From NCBI GenBank assembly GCA_021647265.1, contig JAKIVA010000002.1:36106-100105 (forward strand): a DNA stretch of 64,000 bases. The letters are read 5' to 3'. Source of the stretch: Lutibacter sp. (lineage in GTDB: Bacteria > Bacteroidota > Bacteroidia > Flavobacteriales > Flavobacteriaceae). Numbering within the stretch: the first letter of the stretch is position 1; each line of letters starts with the position of its first letter. The notes below the pieces were generated by a model. It did no database searches, was not told the DNA's origin, and saw only the letters and a program-made list of their open reading frames with translations. Of the stretch, positions 1-8,179 are shown one piece after another. Position numbers and translations under genes: made by a program.

Positions 1-2
1 TA

Positions 3-170
3 GCATCTGAAATTTTAAAAACCGCTATTCTAAGTTATAAAAATGGTGAAATAGACTTTTTTCAATACATACAAAGTATTGAAACAGCAAATAAAATTGA
101 AATGAATCATCTAAGTAATTTGAATACATACAATCAAATTGTTTTAGAAATAAATTATTTAAACTTATAA
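3..170 (+). CDS. C-terminal end of an efflux protein (partial)
   Basis: The window opens inside a reading frame of 55 residues ending in TAA, two bases before the next start. It is helical and polar (…KNGEIDFFQYIQS…), which resembles the end of a TolC-like outer-membrane efflux domain, either alone or fused to the end of an RND pump as is common in this phylum. The adaptor gene directly downstream supports this. Only the last residues are visible, so the family call is an inference from context. Confidence 0.55.
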   Translation, partial: ASEILKTAILSYKNGEIDFFQYIQSIETANKIEMNHLSNLNTYNQIVLEINYLNL

Positions 171-172
171 AA

Positions 173-1309
173 ATGAAAAAAAATATATCAAAAATAATAG
201 TGCTGTTGCTCTCAATTATTACAATTTCTTGTACTACTACTTCAAAGACAGAAGAAGCTACGGTTAATACTATAAAAGAAGATAGTAATATTGTTGAGAT
301 TACTTCCTCTCAGTATGAAAATTCAAAAATGGAATTAGGAAAAATTTCAAAACAACTTTTTACAGAAAGTATTAAAACCAATGGTTATGTAGATGTTCCG
401 CCAGCAAATAGAGCCAAAGTAAGTGCTATAATTGGAGGATACGTGAAAAAATCGCCTTTATTAGTAGGTGATAAGGTAAAAAAAGGACAATTATTATTGA
501 CCATTGAAAATCCAGATTTTATTGAAATACAACAAAATTATTTAGAGATTACTGAGAAATTAACTTACTTAAAGTCGGAATACAATAGACAAAAAACATT
601 ATTTGAAGAAAAAATTACTTCACAAAAAAATTATTTAAAAGCTGAAAGTGATTATAAAAGTGCTCTTGCTTTATCAAATGGACTGTCTCAAAAGTTAAAA
701 ATGATTAATATCAATCCGCTAAATGTAAAAGCAGGCAAAATAACGCCAATTGTACCAATTTATGCTCCTATTAGTGGTAGCGTAACCGCTGTTTATACAA
801 ATGTAGGAGAATTTATGAATGCGTCAGATGTTTTATTAGAAATAATAAATAATGAACATAAGCATCTTGAGTTAATTGTATTTGAAAAGGAGATTTTAAA
901 AATTAGAGAGAAACAACCTATTTTATTTAAAATTCCTGAGTCTTCTACAAAAAAATATGAAGCAGCAGTTTATTTGGTAGGAAAGTCAATTGATAAAAAT
1001 AGAACAGTTAGAGTACACGGACATTTAAAAAACGAAGATGTGCCTTTTATAGTAGGTATGTTTGTAGAAGCTGAAATTATTACTAACTCCATTGAAAAAC
1101 AGGCATTACCTATTGAAGCTGTTCTTGAAAAAGATGGAGAATATTTTGTTTTAGTGCTGAAAGAAAAAAATGAAGAAACCTATAAATTTGAAAAAATGAA
1201 GATTACTATTGGTGTAAAAAATGAAAATTGGATTGAAATAATAGGTAAGAACTTAGAAAACAAACAAATTTTAATGAAAGGAGCTTTCTTACCGTTAGAG
1301 AATGGGTAA
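173..1309 (+). CDS. RND efflux periplasmic adaptor subunit (CusB/CzcB-like)
   Basis: This is a 378-residue membrane-fusion protein that would bridge an inner-membrane RND pump and an outer-membrane channel, probably for metal cations. It starts with a lipoprotein signal (lipobox Cys at residue 20, LSIITISC). It then shows the HlyD pattern: a biotinyl-lipoyl half (VGDKVKKGQLLLTIENPDF), a coiled hairpin around residues 125-185, the second lipoyl half (APISGSVTAVYTNVGEFMN) and a beta-barrel domain. It starts two bases after the preceding gene, so they are one operon. The metal specificity cannot be read from the sequence; no His-rich metal-binding N-terminus is present. Confidence 0.88.
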   Translation: MKKNISKIIVLLLSIITISCTTTSKTEEATVNTIKEDSNIVEITSSQYENSKMELGKISKQLFTESIKTNGYVDVPPANRAKVSAIIGGYVKKSPLLVGDKVKKGQLLLTIENPDFIEIQQNYLEITEKLTYLKSEYNRQKTLFEEKITSQKNYLKAESDYKSALALSNGLSQKLKMININPLNVKAGKITPIVPIYAPISGSVTAVYTNVGEFMNASDVLLEIINNEHKHLELIVFEKEILKIREKQPILFKIPESSTKKYEAAVYLVGKSIDKNRTVRVHGHLKNEDVPFIVGMFVEAEIITNSIEKQALPIEAVLEKDGEYFVLVLKEKNEETYKFEKMKITIGVKNENWIEIIGKNLENKQILMKGAFLPLENG

Positions 1310-1364
1310 ACTGTTTATTGTTACTAAATAGTATTTAAAATTAAATTTAATGAATTCTATTTTG

Positions 1365-1372
1365 TATTTTTG
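1365..1372 (+). promoter_or_regulatory. Bacteroidota -7 box (TATTTTTG) for the prohibitin gene
   Basis: TATTTTTG fits TAnnTTTG and lies 25 bp before the ATG at 1398. A transcript starting a few bases downstream would exclude the in-frame upstream ATG at 1350, which favours the later start. No convincing -33 TTG is seen at the right spacing. Confidence 0.5.
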
Positions 1373-1397
1373 GATAAATCTAAAAAACAAACAAAAA

Positions 1398-2231
1398 ATG
1401 AGCAATAACGGACAATTACAATTACCAAAATCTATAATGCCTATTATTATATTAGTGATAGTTGTCATTGTATTTTTATCAAAATCGATGATTACCATTG
1501 ATTCAGGAGAAGTAGGTGTTTTATACAAAACTTTTGGAGGAGGAGTTGTTACAGATGAAGCACCTTTAGGTGAAGGTTTTCATATAGTAGCACCTTGGAA
1601 CAAAGTTTTTGTATACAATGTAAGACAGCAAGAATTATTTGAAAGAGAAATGTCTGTGTTATCTTCTAATGGATTAGAAATAAAATTAGATGCTTCTGTG
1701 TTGTACCAACCTACAGCTTCAACAGTTGGATTCTTACATCAAACTAGAGGTGCTGATTATTTAAATAGTGTAATTATACCTGCTATTAGATCGGCAACAA
1801 GAAGTGTAGTTGGAAGATATACTCCAGAACAATTGTATTCAACAAAAAGAGATGCCATTCAAGCTGAAATTTATGAAGAAACAAAAAAAATTATTGAACC
1901 TCAATACATACAATTAAATTCAGTTTTAGTAAGAGATGTAACACTTCCTCCTACAATTAAAACAGCAATTGAGCGTAAGTTAAAGCAAGAGCAAGAATCT
2001 TTAGAGTATGAATTTAGATTGGTGACTGCCTCAAAAGAAGCTGAAAAAGTAAGAATTGAAGCACAAGGAAAAGCAGATGCCAACCGTATTTTAAGTGCAT
2101 CACTTAATGATAAAATTTTACGTGATAAAGGTATTGAAGCAACCATTAAATTAGCTGAATCTCCAAATAGTAAAGTTATTGTTATAGGTTCTGGAAAAAG
2201 TGGATTGCCTATTATTTTAGGAAATCAATAA
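1398..2231 (+). CDS. Prohibitin / SPFH domain membrane protein
   Basis: A 277-residue SPFH (band 7) protein with one N-terminal membrane segment (residues about 14-29, IMPIIILVIVVIVFL), the SPFH domain beginning TIDSGEVGVLYKTFGGG, and a C-terminal alanine/glutamate-rich coiled coil (EAEKVRIEAQGKADANRI). Members form large ring assemblies at the membrane that influence protease activity and membrane organisation. The start at 1398 (MSNNGQLQ) is preferred over the ATG at 1350 because a TAnnTTTG promoter box lies between the two. It is a single gene followed by a terminator. Confidence 0.9.
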   Translation: MSNNGQLQLPKSIMPIIILVIVVIVFLSKSMITIDSGEVGVLYKTFGGGVVTDEAPLGEGFHIVAPWNKVFVYNVRQQELFEREMSVLSSNGLEIKLDASVLYQPTASTVGFLHQTRGADYLNSVIIPAIRSATRSVVGRYTPEQLYSTKRDAIQAEIYEETKKIIEPQYIQLNSVLVRDVTLPPTIKTAIERKLKQEQESLEYEFRLVTASKEAEKVRIEAQGKADANRILSASLNDKILRDKGIEATIKLAESPNSKVIVIGSGKSGLPIILGNQ

Positions 2232-2251
2232 AACAACTCACATAAGAAAAC

Positions 2252-2284
2252 AAAAAAACCAACTGAAAAGTTGGTTTTTTTTGT
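2252..2284. terminator. Bidirectional rho-independent terminator
   Basis: The inverted repeat AAAAAACCAACT-GAAA-AGTTGGTTTTTT gives a strong stem with T tracts in both directions. It sits between the convergent prohibitin gene and the minus-strand gene ending at 2302. Confidence 0.85.
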
Positions 2285-2301
2285 TGTTATAAATAAAAAT
2301 C

Positions 2302-3126
2302 TTATTGCTTGTCATCTATTTTTTTTATAGTACTTCCTTTTTTTACAGCTTTGTAGTTCTCATAACATAATAACACAGCTTCTATTAACTGTAAATCACT
2401 AGCTGATTTAATAAAATAATCAGAATAATTACATTCATTTAATAAGTCATTTAATTCTTGAGCATTCATATCAAGATATTCCATCATAATTTCTCTATTA
2501 AATTTCCCTTCCAGCATTTCCCGCAAATTATCAGTACTTCTAAGTTTTTTTAGTTTTTTTAGTTGCTTCGGTTTCTTACCAAATAAATTGTAAACAAAAT
2601 CTATAGGGCGAAATAAAGCATCAATAGGAGAGGTGTAATTTTTTCTACTTCTTGAGCCTACTTCATAAGTTTGACGTAAACCTACAATATGTATTCTAGA
2701 GTATTTATCTTTTGGTACATTTTTGGCATCAATTTCTAAGACTCCAATAAGTTTGTGAGATTTAACAACGACTTCTTTTAATTGTTCTGTTTTTTCATTT
2801 AATTCAATAACAAGTTCATTTCTTAGTAAATCATTTGTTATTTTTAACTTAATGGATTGGAAACCTAAATACGAAATATAAAGAGTATCATTTGCCTTCG
2901 TTTCAATTTCAAAATATCCATCATCATTAGTTATGGTTCCAATTACAGAATTTAAATTGAATAAGTTGGCACCAATTAAGGGTTTTTGGTTACTATTATT
3001 AACAACTTGTCCTCTTAATGAGGTAGTTAATCCAATTGTGTCAATAGGTTTAATAACGTTAGGTTCTTGTGAAAATCCCTCAACTGTTATTAAAAAAAGG
3101 GCGATGTATAGTATGTATTTATGCAT
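2302..3126 (-). CDS. Carboxypeptidase-regulatory-like domain protein, secreted
   Basis: A 274-residue protein with a signal peptide (MHKYILYIALFLITVEGFSQ) followed by a CarboxypepD_reg beta-sandwich (residues about 36-110, LRGQVVNNSNQKPLIGANLF and DDGYFEIETKANDTLYISYLGF). The rest is basic and helical with no recognised catalytic motif. Such domains are common in Bacteroidota cell-envelope proteins, but here no TonB plug or barrel follows, so this is not a SusC receptor. The start is the ATG at 3126; a TTG two codons earlier is less likely. Its precise role is unknown. Confidence 0.75.
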   Translation of the reverse strand: MHKYILYIALFLITVEGFSQEPNVIKPIDTIGLTTSLRGQVVNNSNQKPLIGANLFNLNSVIGTITNDDGYFEIETKANDTLYISYLGFQSIKLKITNDLLRNELVIELNEKTEQLKEVVVKSHKLIGVLEIDAKNVPKDKYSRIHIVGLRQTYEVGSRSRKNYTSPIDALFRPIDFVYNLFGKKPKQLKKLKKLRSTDNLREMLEGKFNREIMMEYLDMNAQELNDLLNECNYSDYFIKSASDLQLIEAVLLCYENYKAVKKGSTIKKIDDKQ

Positions 3127-3243
3127 ATGCAATGATACTAATTAAAAAGGAAAAAATTGTTAAAGAAATACAAAAGAGCGAGGATTTTTTAAAATTTTAG
3201 TATGAATAATTAAAAAAGTATATTCCCTTATATTAGAAATAAG

Positions 3244-3327
3244 TGCACATAACAGGAGTCGAACCTGCACGAACTATTGTTCACCAGCCCCTCAAGCTGG
3301 CGCGTCTACCAATTCCGCCATATGTGC
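3244..3327 (-). tRNA. tRNA-Leu (anticodon GAG)
   Basis: Read on the minus strand, the acceptor arms GCACATA and TATGTGC pair with discriminator A. The anticodon stem CCAGC/GCTGG encloses TTGAGGG, giving anticodon GAG. There is a long variable arm (type II tRNA), and the T arm contains GGTTCGACTCC. Length is 84 nt, with no encoded CCA. Confidence 0.95.
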
Positions 3328-3350
3328 ATAAAAATAACTAATCTAAATAA

Positions 3351-3381
3351 AAAAAGTTAAGCTTAGAAGCCTAACTTTTTT
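3351..3381 (-). terminator. Hairpin between the two tRNA genes
   Basis: AAAAAGTTA…TAACTTTTTT with an inner GCTT/AAGC pairing lies just downstream of tRNA-Lys on the minus strand. It would end the tRNA-Lys transcript. Confidence 0.65.
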
Positions 3382-3382
3382 G

Positions 3383-3455
3383 TGACCTGGCTGGGGCTCG
3401 AACCCAGGACCACCTCCTTAAAAGGGAGGTGCTCTACCAACTGAGCTACCAGGTC
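3383..3455 (-). tRNA. tRNA-Lys (anticodon UUU)
   Basis: On the minus strand the acceptor stem GACCTGG/CCAGGTC, the D arm (GCTCAGTTGGTAGAGC), the anticodon stem CCTCC/GGAGG with loop CTTTTAA (anticodon TTT) and the T arm CTGGGTTCGAGCCCCAG are all intact. Length is 73 nt with discriminator A and no encoded CCA. Confidence 0.96.
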
Positions 3456-3574
3456 AATACTCCCTTAGCAATTGCGAGTGCAAATATACTATCTAAACTT
3501 AAGAAAACAAGTTTTTTTATGTTGTTTTTTAAACGATATTTGTTTTCTAATTTAAAATCAGTAAAAAGTAATTT

Positions 3575-4084
3575 ATGAAAATTATTTTATTAGGATATAT
3601 GGCAAGTGGGAAATCTGCTGTTGGTAGTATTTTAGCAAGTAAATTGAAAATTCAGTTTATTGATTTAGATGATTATATTGCAGAAAAAGAACAATTATCT
3701 ATTGCTGCTATTTTTGAGAAGAAAGGTGAAATTTATTTTCGTAAAATAGAAGGTGAATACTTATTGGAGTTACTTAATTTAAAAAAGGATTGTGTAATTT
3801 CTGTTGGAGGAGGAACACCTTGCTATGGCACAAATATGAAACTCATTGAAACAAATTCAATTTCGTTCTATTTAAAAGCCTCGATTCAAACAATTTTTGA
3901 TCGACTTCAAAGGAATAAATTACAAAGGCCACTGGTTGCTTCTATTGATAAAGAAAACCTGAAAGAATACATAGCAAAACATTTGTTTGAGCGAGTTGCC
4001 TTTTATGAAAAAGCTAAACATACCGTATTGGTAGATAAAAAGAATATTTTTGAGATTGTAAATGAAATTAAACAACTACTCTAA
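3575..4084 (+). CDS. aroK: Shikimate kinase
   Basis: A 169-residue enzyme that phosphorylates shikimate at O3 with ATP in the chorismate pathway. It shows the Walker A loop (GYMASGKSAVG, residues 7-17), the shikimate-binding acidic motif (FIDLDDYI), the FRKIEGEYL segment and the glycine-rich VISVGGGTPC loop, in the expected order and length. The 3' end overlaps the convergent phosphoribosyltransferase gene by 9 bp. The lid region contains LQRPL with the conserved Arg. Confidence 0.95.
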   Translation: MKIILLGYMASGKSAVGSILASKLKIQFIDLDDYIAEKEQLSIAAIFEKKGEIYFRKIEGEYLLELLNLKKDCVISVGGGTPCYGTNMKLIETNSISFYLKASIQTIFDRLQRNKLQRPLVASIDKENLKEYIAKHLFERVAFYEKAKHTVLVDKKNIFEIVNEIKQLL

Positions 4085-4573
4085 AAAGGCATAAGAGTTT
4101 TTATCTTCAAATACTACTGAAACATGTTCTCTCATTGATGTTGATAGTGAAAGACCTTTAAAATCAGCTTTTACAGGATATTTTTTATGATTTCTATTCA
4201 CTAAAACGGCAGTATTAAATCGTTTTAAAGGAACTTCTAAAAAATATTTAACGCCATACATTAAAGTAGTTCCAGAATTCAACACATCATCAACCAAGAT
4301 TAGTGATTTATTCTTGTAACTGTCAGGCTCTAAGGTGGTTGTAATTTTATTTAAAGGGTTCCTTTTATCAATTTTAACTTCACACAAAGTTACTTTTAAC
4401 TTAGAAATGGTTTTTAAAATAGTTGTAATTTTTTGTGCAAATATATAACCATTTCCATTTATTCCAGCAATTATAATTTCATTTTCATTATAATTATTTT
4501 CATAAATTTGATATGCAATTCTTCTAGTTTTATTTTGAATTTGCTCGTTTGTTAGAATAATAGAACCGTTCAT
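4076..4573 (-). CDS. Phosphoribosyltransferase family protein (PyrR/HPRT-like fold)
   Basis: A 165-residue type I PRTase. The PRPP-binding signature LILVDDVLNSGTT spans residues 91-103, preceded by a conserved hydrophobic segment (IIIAGINGNGYIFA). It resembles PyrR in size and motif placement. The base substrate is not evident, and the gene is not next to pyrimidine genes, so a purine or pyrimidine salvage or regulatory role is left open. It is the last of three minus-strand genes after the S4 protein and methyltransferase genes, with 6 bp to the latter. Confidence 0.8.
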   Translation of the reverse strand: MNGSIILTNEQIQNKTRRIAYQIYENNYNENEIIIAGINGNGYIFAQKITTILKTISKLKVTLCEVKIDKRNPLNKITTTLEPDSYKNKSLILVDDVLNSGTTLMYGVKYFLEVPLKRFNTAVLVNRNHKKYPVKADFKGLSLSTSMREHVSVVFEDKNSYAFLE

Positions 4574-4579
4574 TTAAAA

Positions 4580-5179
4580 TTATTTTTTTTCAAAGATAAA
4601 AAACAATTCCCTACCAAATCTTGGTTTTATAGAATTATAACATTTATCGAGTACTCTTATGGTAAAAAAAGAGGAGAATAATTGTAAATATTCATTTAAA
4701 CTGCCACCATAAGGAGGCCCTTCTTTAGAAAATTGAACATCAAAAAGTAAGCCAATTAATTTCCCATTATGTGATAGTAAATTATGCATTTTATGTACAT
4801 ATTTTTCCCTATCAGTTGGGTGTAAAGAAGAAAAGAATGTTTGCTCTATAATTAAATTATATGTTTTTTGATGGCTAAAAAAATTTTTTTGAATTAAATG
4901 AGTTTTGGGAAAGGAAGGAACTCTCTTTTTAAAATTATTTAATGGTTGTGTAGCAATATCAATTACATCTACATTTTTAAAGCCTTTATTATGTAAGTAT
5001 TCTGCTTCATAATTATTGCCTGCTCCAGGAATTAAAATGTGTAAATTTTTAGTGTCAAGTTGATCAATATATTCTTTGATAGGAGTTGAAATATAACCAA
5101 TATCCCACCCTGTTTTATGGTTGTCGTATCGGTTTTCCCAGTAGTTTTTATCTAAATTTTTACTCTTTTTGTAATTCAT
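4580..5179 (-). CDS. TPMT-family S-adenosylmethionine methyltransferase
   Basis: A 199-residue class I methyltransferase. The N-terminus has the thiopurine-methyltransferase pattern YWENRYDNHKTGWDIG. The SAM-binding motif ILIPGAGNNYEAEYL is at about residues 49-63, followed by VDVIDIA (acidic residue after beta-2). The natural substrate in bacteria is unknown; thiopurine, selenium or tellurium methylation is known for the family. Its 5' end overlaps the S4-domain gene by 20 bp, so the two are translationally linked. Confidence 0.8.
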   Translation of the reverse strand: MNYKKSKNLDKNYWENRYDNHKTGWDIGYISTPIKEYIDQLDTKNLHILIPGAGNNYEAEYLHNKGFKNVDVIDIATQPLNNFKKRVPSFPKTHLIQKNFFSHQKTYNLIIEQTFFSSLHPTDREKYVHKMHNLLSHNGKLIGLLFDVQFSKEGPPYGGSLNEYLQLFSSFFTIRVLDKCYNSIKPRFGRELFFIFEKK

Positions 5180-5525
5180 CTATATCTCTTCTGTCTTTTT
5201 TGGTAGGCCTTCCAGCTCCTTTTTTTCTATAATAATCTTTAGCATATTTTAAAAGTTCAAATTTTTCAAATTCATCAGCAGGAGTAATATCTTTTCTGTA
5301 CAAGTCAACAAGTTTAGCACCAACACGATTTTTAGGAATATCTAACACTTTCAATTCATAATTAATTTGATTCTTTCTAACCGTAATTTTTTCCTGATTG
5401 AATATTGCTTTTGAAGGCTTCACACTTTCGCCATTTACTTTAACATGGCCTTTTCTACAAGCTTCTGTAGCAATATTCCTAGTTTTGTAATAACGTACAC
5501 ACCATAAATATTTATCAATTCTCAT
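5160..5525 (-). CDS. S4-domain RNA-binding protein (Hsp15-like)
   Basis: A 121-residue protein starting directly with the S4 fold (MRIDKYLWCVRYYKTRNIATEACRKGHVKVNG), followed by a basic tail (YRKKGAGRPTKKDRRDIDEL). This matches the Hsp15 family, which in E. coli binds the 50S subunit carrying a stalled nascent chain. Here it leads a three-gene minus-strand operon and overlaps the next gene by 20 bp. Confidence 0.87.
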   Translation of the reverse strand: MRIDKYLWCVRYYKTRNIATEACRKGHVKVNGESVKPSKAIFNQEKITVRKNQINYELKVLDIPKNRVGAKLVDLYRKDITPADEFEKFELLKYAKDYYRKKGAGRPTKKDRRDIDELQKE

Positions 5526-5604
5526 ATAATTAAGTTAAAATTCCTCTTTCTCTTTTGTCAAAGATAGAGAAAATAGTATCTTGCGCACCTAAAAATTAGA
5601 CTGA

Positions 5605-6432
5605 ATGAAATTAAAAAATTTATTTTTTATACTAGCTTTAGGTTTTGTAATTTTTTCTTGTAAAAAAGACGATCCAACAGATGTTGTATTTGATGCAGCA
5701 GCACAATCTTTGCTTGATGATGAAGCCTTAATTGAATATTTACAAACACATTATTTAAATGATGTAGATGGAGGTATTTGGACCATCACAAATAATGAAA
5801 CACCATTGATGGAGCAAGTTGAAACTCAAAATGTTACAAAAAATGATATTTCATATAAACTATATTACTTAAAAGAAAATGAAGGTGCTACTATTTCTCC
5901 TTCACGAGCTGATTCAGTTTTAACAACTTATACAGGAATGTTATTAGATAGTACCGTTTTTGATTCTAGATCAACATTAACTTGGTTGTCTTTAACAAAA
6001 GTAATTGATGGTTGGAATTATGGATTTACAAATTTCAAGGGTGGAAATAGGATAGTAAATCAAGATGAATCTTTTTATTATGAAAATTCAGGTAAGGGCA
6101 TTTTGTTTATTCCTTCTGGTCTTGCTTATGGTAATTTTGGGCAAATTTTAATTCCTGAAAACTCACCGCTTGTTTTTCAAATTACATTAGAGGATGTTAA
6201 TATTTCGGATGATGATAATGATGGTATTATTTCAATTTTAGAAGATTTAGATTTAGATGGTGATGTTAAAAATGATGATACCGACGAAGATTTGATTCCA
6301 AATTATTTAGATGTTGATGATGATAATGATGGTATTTTGACTAGAGATGAAGATGCAAATGGTGATGGAAATCCATTAAATGATGATACAGATAATGATG
6401 GTATTCCTGATTATTTAGACACAGATAGTTAA
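5605..6432 (+). CDS. FKBP-type peptidyl-prolyl isomerase lipoprotein with Asp-rich calcium-repeat tail
   Basis: A 275-residue lipoprotein (signal ending FVIFSC, Cys19). Residues about 85-205 form an FKBP domain (TYTGMLLDSTVFDSR, later ESFYYENSGKGILFIPSGLAYG and VFQITLEDV). The last 70 residues are a run of thrombospondin-3-like calcium motifs (DDDNDGIISI, DLDLDGD, DTDNDGIPDYLDTDS). FKBPs catalyse prolyl isomerisation and chaperone periplasmic or surface proteins. The acidic calcium-binding tail on such an enzyme is a flavobacterial habit and suggests surface exposure or calcium-dependent folding. Confidence 0.86.
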   Translation: MKLKNLFFILALGFVIFSCKKDDPTDVVFDAAAQSLLDDEALIEYLQTHYLNDVDGGIWTITNNETPLMEQVETQNVTKNDISYKLYYLKENEGATISPSRADSVLTTYTGMLLDSTVFDSRSTLTWLSLTKVIDGWNYGFTNFKGGNRIVNQDESFYYENSGKGILFIPSGLAYGNFGQILIPENSPLVFQITLEDVNISDDDNDGIISILEDLDLDGDVKNDDTDEDLIPNYLDVDDDNDGILTRDEDANGDGNPLNDDTDNDGIPDYLDTDS

Positions 6433-6449
6433 ATATAGATAATTTTAAT

Positions 6450-6486
6450 AAAAAAACCTCCTCAACATTGAGAAGGTTTTTTTATT
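6450..6486. terminator. Terminator between convergent genes
   Basis: AAAAAACCT-CCTCAACATTGAG-AAGGTTTTTTT forms a stem with T tracts on both strands. It lies between the FKBP gene and the convergent outer-membrane protein gene. Confidence 0.8.
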
Positions 6487-6501
6487 AAGTAATTTGTATG
6501 T

Positions 6502-7122
6502 TTATTTCTTTTTATTAGATAAACGATACGATAAACTAAAAATAATTTGTTCCGGTCTAGAATCTAACGTAAAAGTATCACCCGCATTTGTCCAACTTGC
6601 CTCATTACTACTCAACCCTCTTTCATACCTAACATCAATACCTAATTTACCTAGCTCAATAGAGGCACCAATATTAACACCTACAGTAAAATCATTTTTT
6701 ATAGATTGAAACTCAAGCCCTTTTAAATCATTATTTAAGATGTATTGGAATGCTGGTCCTGCAAAAATATTTAAGGGTCCAATTAACTTAAGCCCTACCA
6801 ATACAGGAACGTCTAACTTAGATAATTTATAATCTTCTGTATTTCCAGTATTTAAAACATACTCGCTCGTTGTTTTGGTATAAACTAGCTCAGGGCGTAA
6901 ATAAATAGGGCCTAAGTCTAATTTACCATAAAATCCAATGTTAAAACCAGATTTTCCTTTTCCTTCATTTTTGTAAATATTTGTTACTTCAGATGTGAAT
7001 TCTTTGTATTCACCGTTAGAGTTATAGCTTAAACCTCCTTTGATTCCAAATTCACTTTGTGCATTTACATATAATAACGTTGATAAAAATACAATAGCTA
7101 ATAAAACAATTCTTTTGTTCAT
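6502..7122 (-). CDS. PorT-like outer-membrane beta-barrel protein
   Basis: A 206-residue protein with a signal peptide (MNKRIVLLAIVFLSTLLYVNAQ) followed by alternating amphipathic strands typical of an eight-stranded barrel (SEFGIKGGLSYN, FNIGFYGKLDLGPIYLRPELVY, LNIFAGPAFQYIL, TVGVNIGASIEL, GIDVRYERGL). The last residues (QIIFSLSYRL) are a typical terminal strand. No enzymatic motif is present. It probably sits in the outer membrane; its function is not known. Confidence 0.8.
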   Translation of the reverse strand: MNKRIVLLAIVFLSTLLYVNAQSEFGIKGGLSYNSNGEYKEFTSEVTNIYKNEGKGKSGFNIGFYGKLDLGPIYLRPELVYTKTTSEYVLNTGNTEDYKLSKLDVPVLVGLKLIGPLNIFAGPAFQYILNNDLKGLEFQSIKNDFTVGVNIGASIELGKLGIDVRYERGLSSNEASWTNAGDTFTLDSRPEQIIFSLSYRLSNKKK

Positions 7123-7173
7123 AAAATTAAAATTTAGGGTTTACAATACTTTTTAAACGCAATAATGATACCA

Positions 7174-8127
7174 TTATTTTCTTGAGATTGCTTTTTTAGT
7201 TGCTAAAACAATATCATTGGCCGTTAAACCATATTTTTCCATAAGTTGCTCTGGGGTTCCAGACTCACCAAAACTATCGTTTACGGCAATAAATTCTTGA
7301 GGAACAGGATTGTTTTCTGCTAAAACACGAGAAACACTTTCTCCTAAACCACCTAAAATATTGTGTTCTTCAGCTGTTACAATACAACCTGTTTTACCAA
7401 TTGATTTTAAAATAGCTTGATTGTCTAAAGGTTTAATGGTATGAATATTAATTACTTCAGCATGAATACCCATAGTTTCCAATTTTTCAGAAGCTTGTAA
7501 AGCTTCCCATACCAAATGACCTGTTGCAACAATTGTAACGTCATTTCCTTCGGTTAATTGAATTGCTTTTCCAATTTCAAACTTTTCATTTTCAGGCATA
7601 AATACGGGTACTTTTGGTCGGCCAAAACGTAAATATACAGGTCCAACATGCTCTGCAATTGCTAGCGTAGCAGCTTTTGTTTGATTGTAATCACACGTGT
7701 TAATAACAGTCATTCCTGGTAGCATTTTCATTAAGCCAATATCTTCTAAAATTTGATGAGTTGCACCATCTTCACCTAAAGTTAAACCGGCATGTGATGC
7801 ACAAACTTTTACATTTTTACCGGAATAAGCTATAGATTGACGAATTTGATCGTAAACTCTACCAGTTGAAAAATTGGCAAAAGTACCAGTAAAAGGTATT
7901 TTTCCACCTATAGTTAGTCCTGCAGCGATACACATCATATTTGCCTCAGCAATTCCTACTTGAAAAAATCTTTTAGGGTGATTTTCAATAAATTTTTCCA
8001 TTTTTAATGAGCCTACTAAATCGGCACAAAGTGCTACTACATTCTCGTTTGTATCACCTAATTCGGCTAATCCTGCTCCAAAACCAGATCTGGTATCTTT
8101 TTTTTCTGTATATGTGTATTTTTTCAT
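7174..8127 (-). CDS. Transketolase, C-terminal subunit
   Basis: A 317-residue protein covering the pyrimidine-binding and C-terminal domains of transketolase. Visible are the Glu-bearing segment FFQVGIAEANMMCIAAGL, the loop SHAGLTLGEDGATHQ, PVYLRFGRPKVP, and the C-terminal TVEEHN-type motif (VTAEEHNILGGLGESV). In this phylum transketolase is often made as two chains. The N-terminal thiamine-diphosphate subunit is not next to it: a Maf gene lies immediately upstream. The enzyme transfers two-carbon ketol units in the pentose phosphate pathway. Confidence 0.9.
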   Translation of the reverse strand: MKKYTYTEKKDTRSGFGAGLAELGDTNENVVALCADLVGSLKMEKFIENHPKRFFQVGIAEANMMCIAAGLTIGGKIPFTGTFANFSTGRVYDQIRQSIAYSGKNVKVCASHAGLTLGEDGATHQILEDIGLMKMLPGMTVINTCDYNQTKAATLAIAEHVGPVYLRFGRPKVPVFMPENEKFEIGKAIQLTEGNDVTIVATGHLVWEALQASEKLETMGIHAEVINIHTIKPLDNQAILKSIGKTGCIVTAEEHNILGGLGESVSRVLAENNPVPQEFIAVNDSFGESGTPEQLMEKYGLTANDIVLATKKAISRK

Positions 8128-8179
8128 CTTTATTATTTATTAAAAATCGTTCAAAAATAAGGATATTAATGATACGAAA

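Noticed and set aside
1350..1397. N-terminal extension of the prohibitin gene from the ATG at 1350
   Set aside because: The extension overlaps a promoter -7 box, is untypical of the family, and the ATG at 1398 gives the usual N-terminus.
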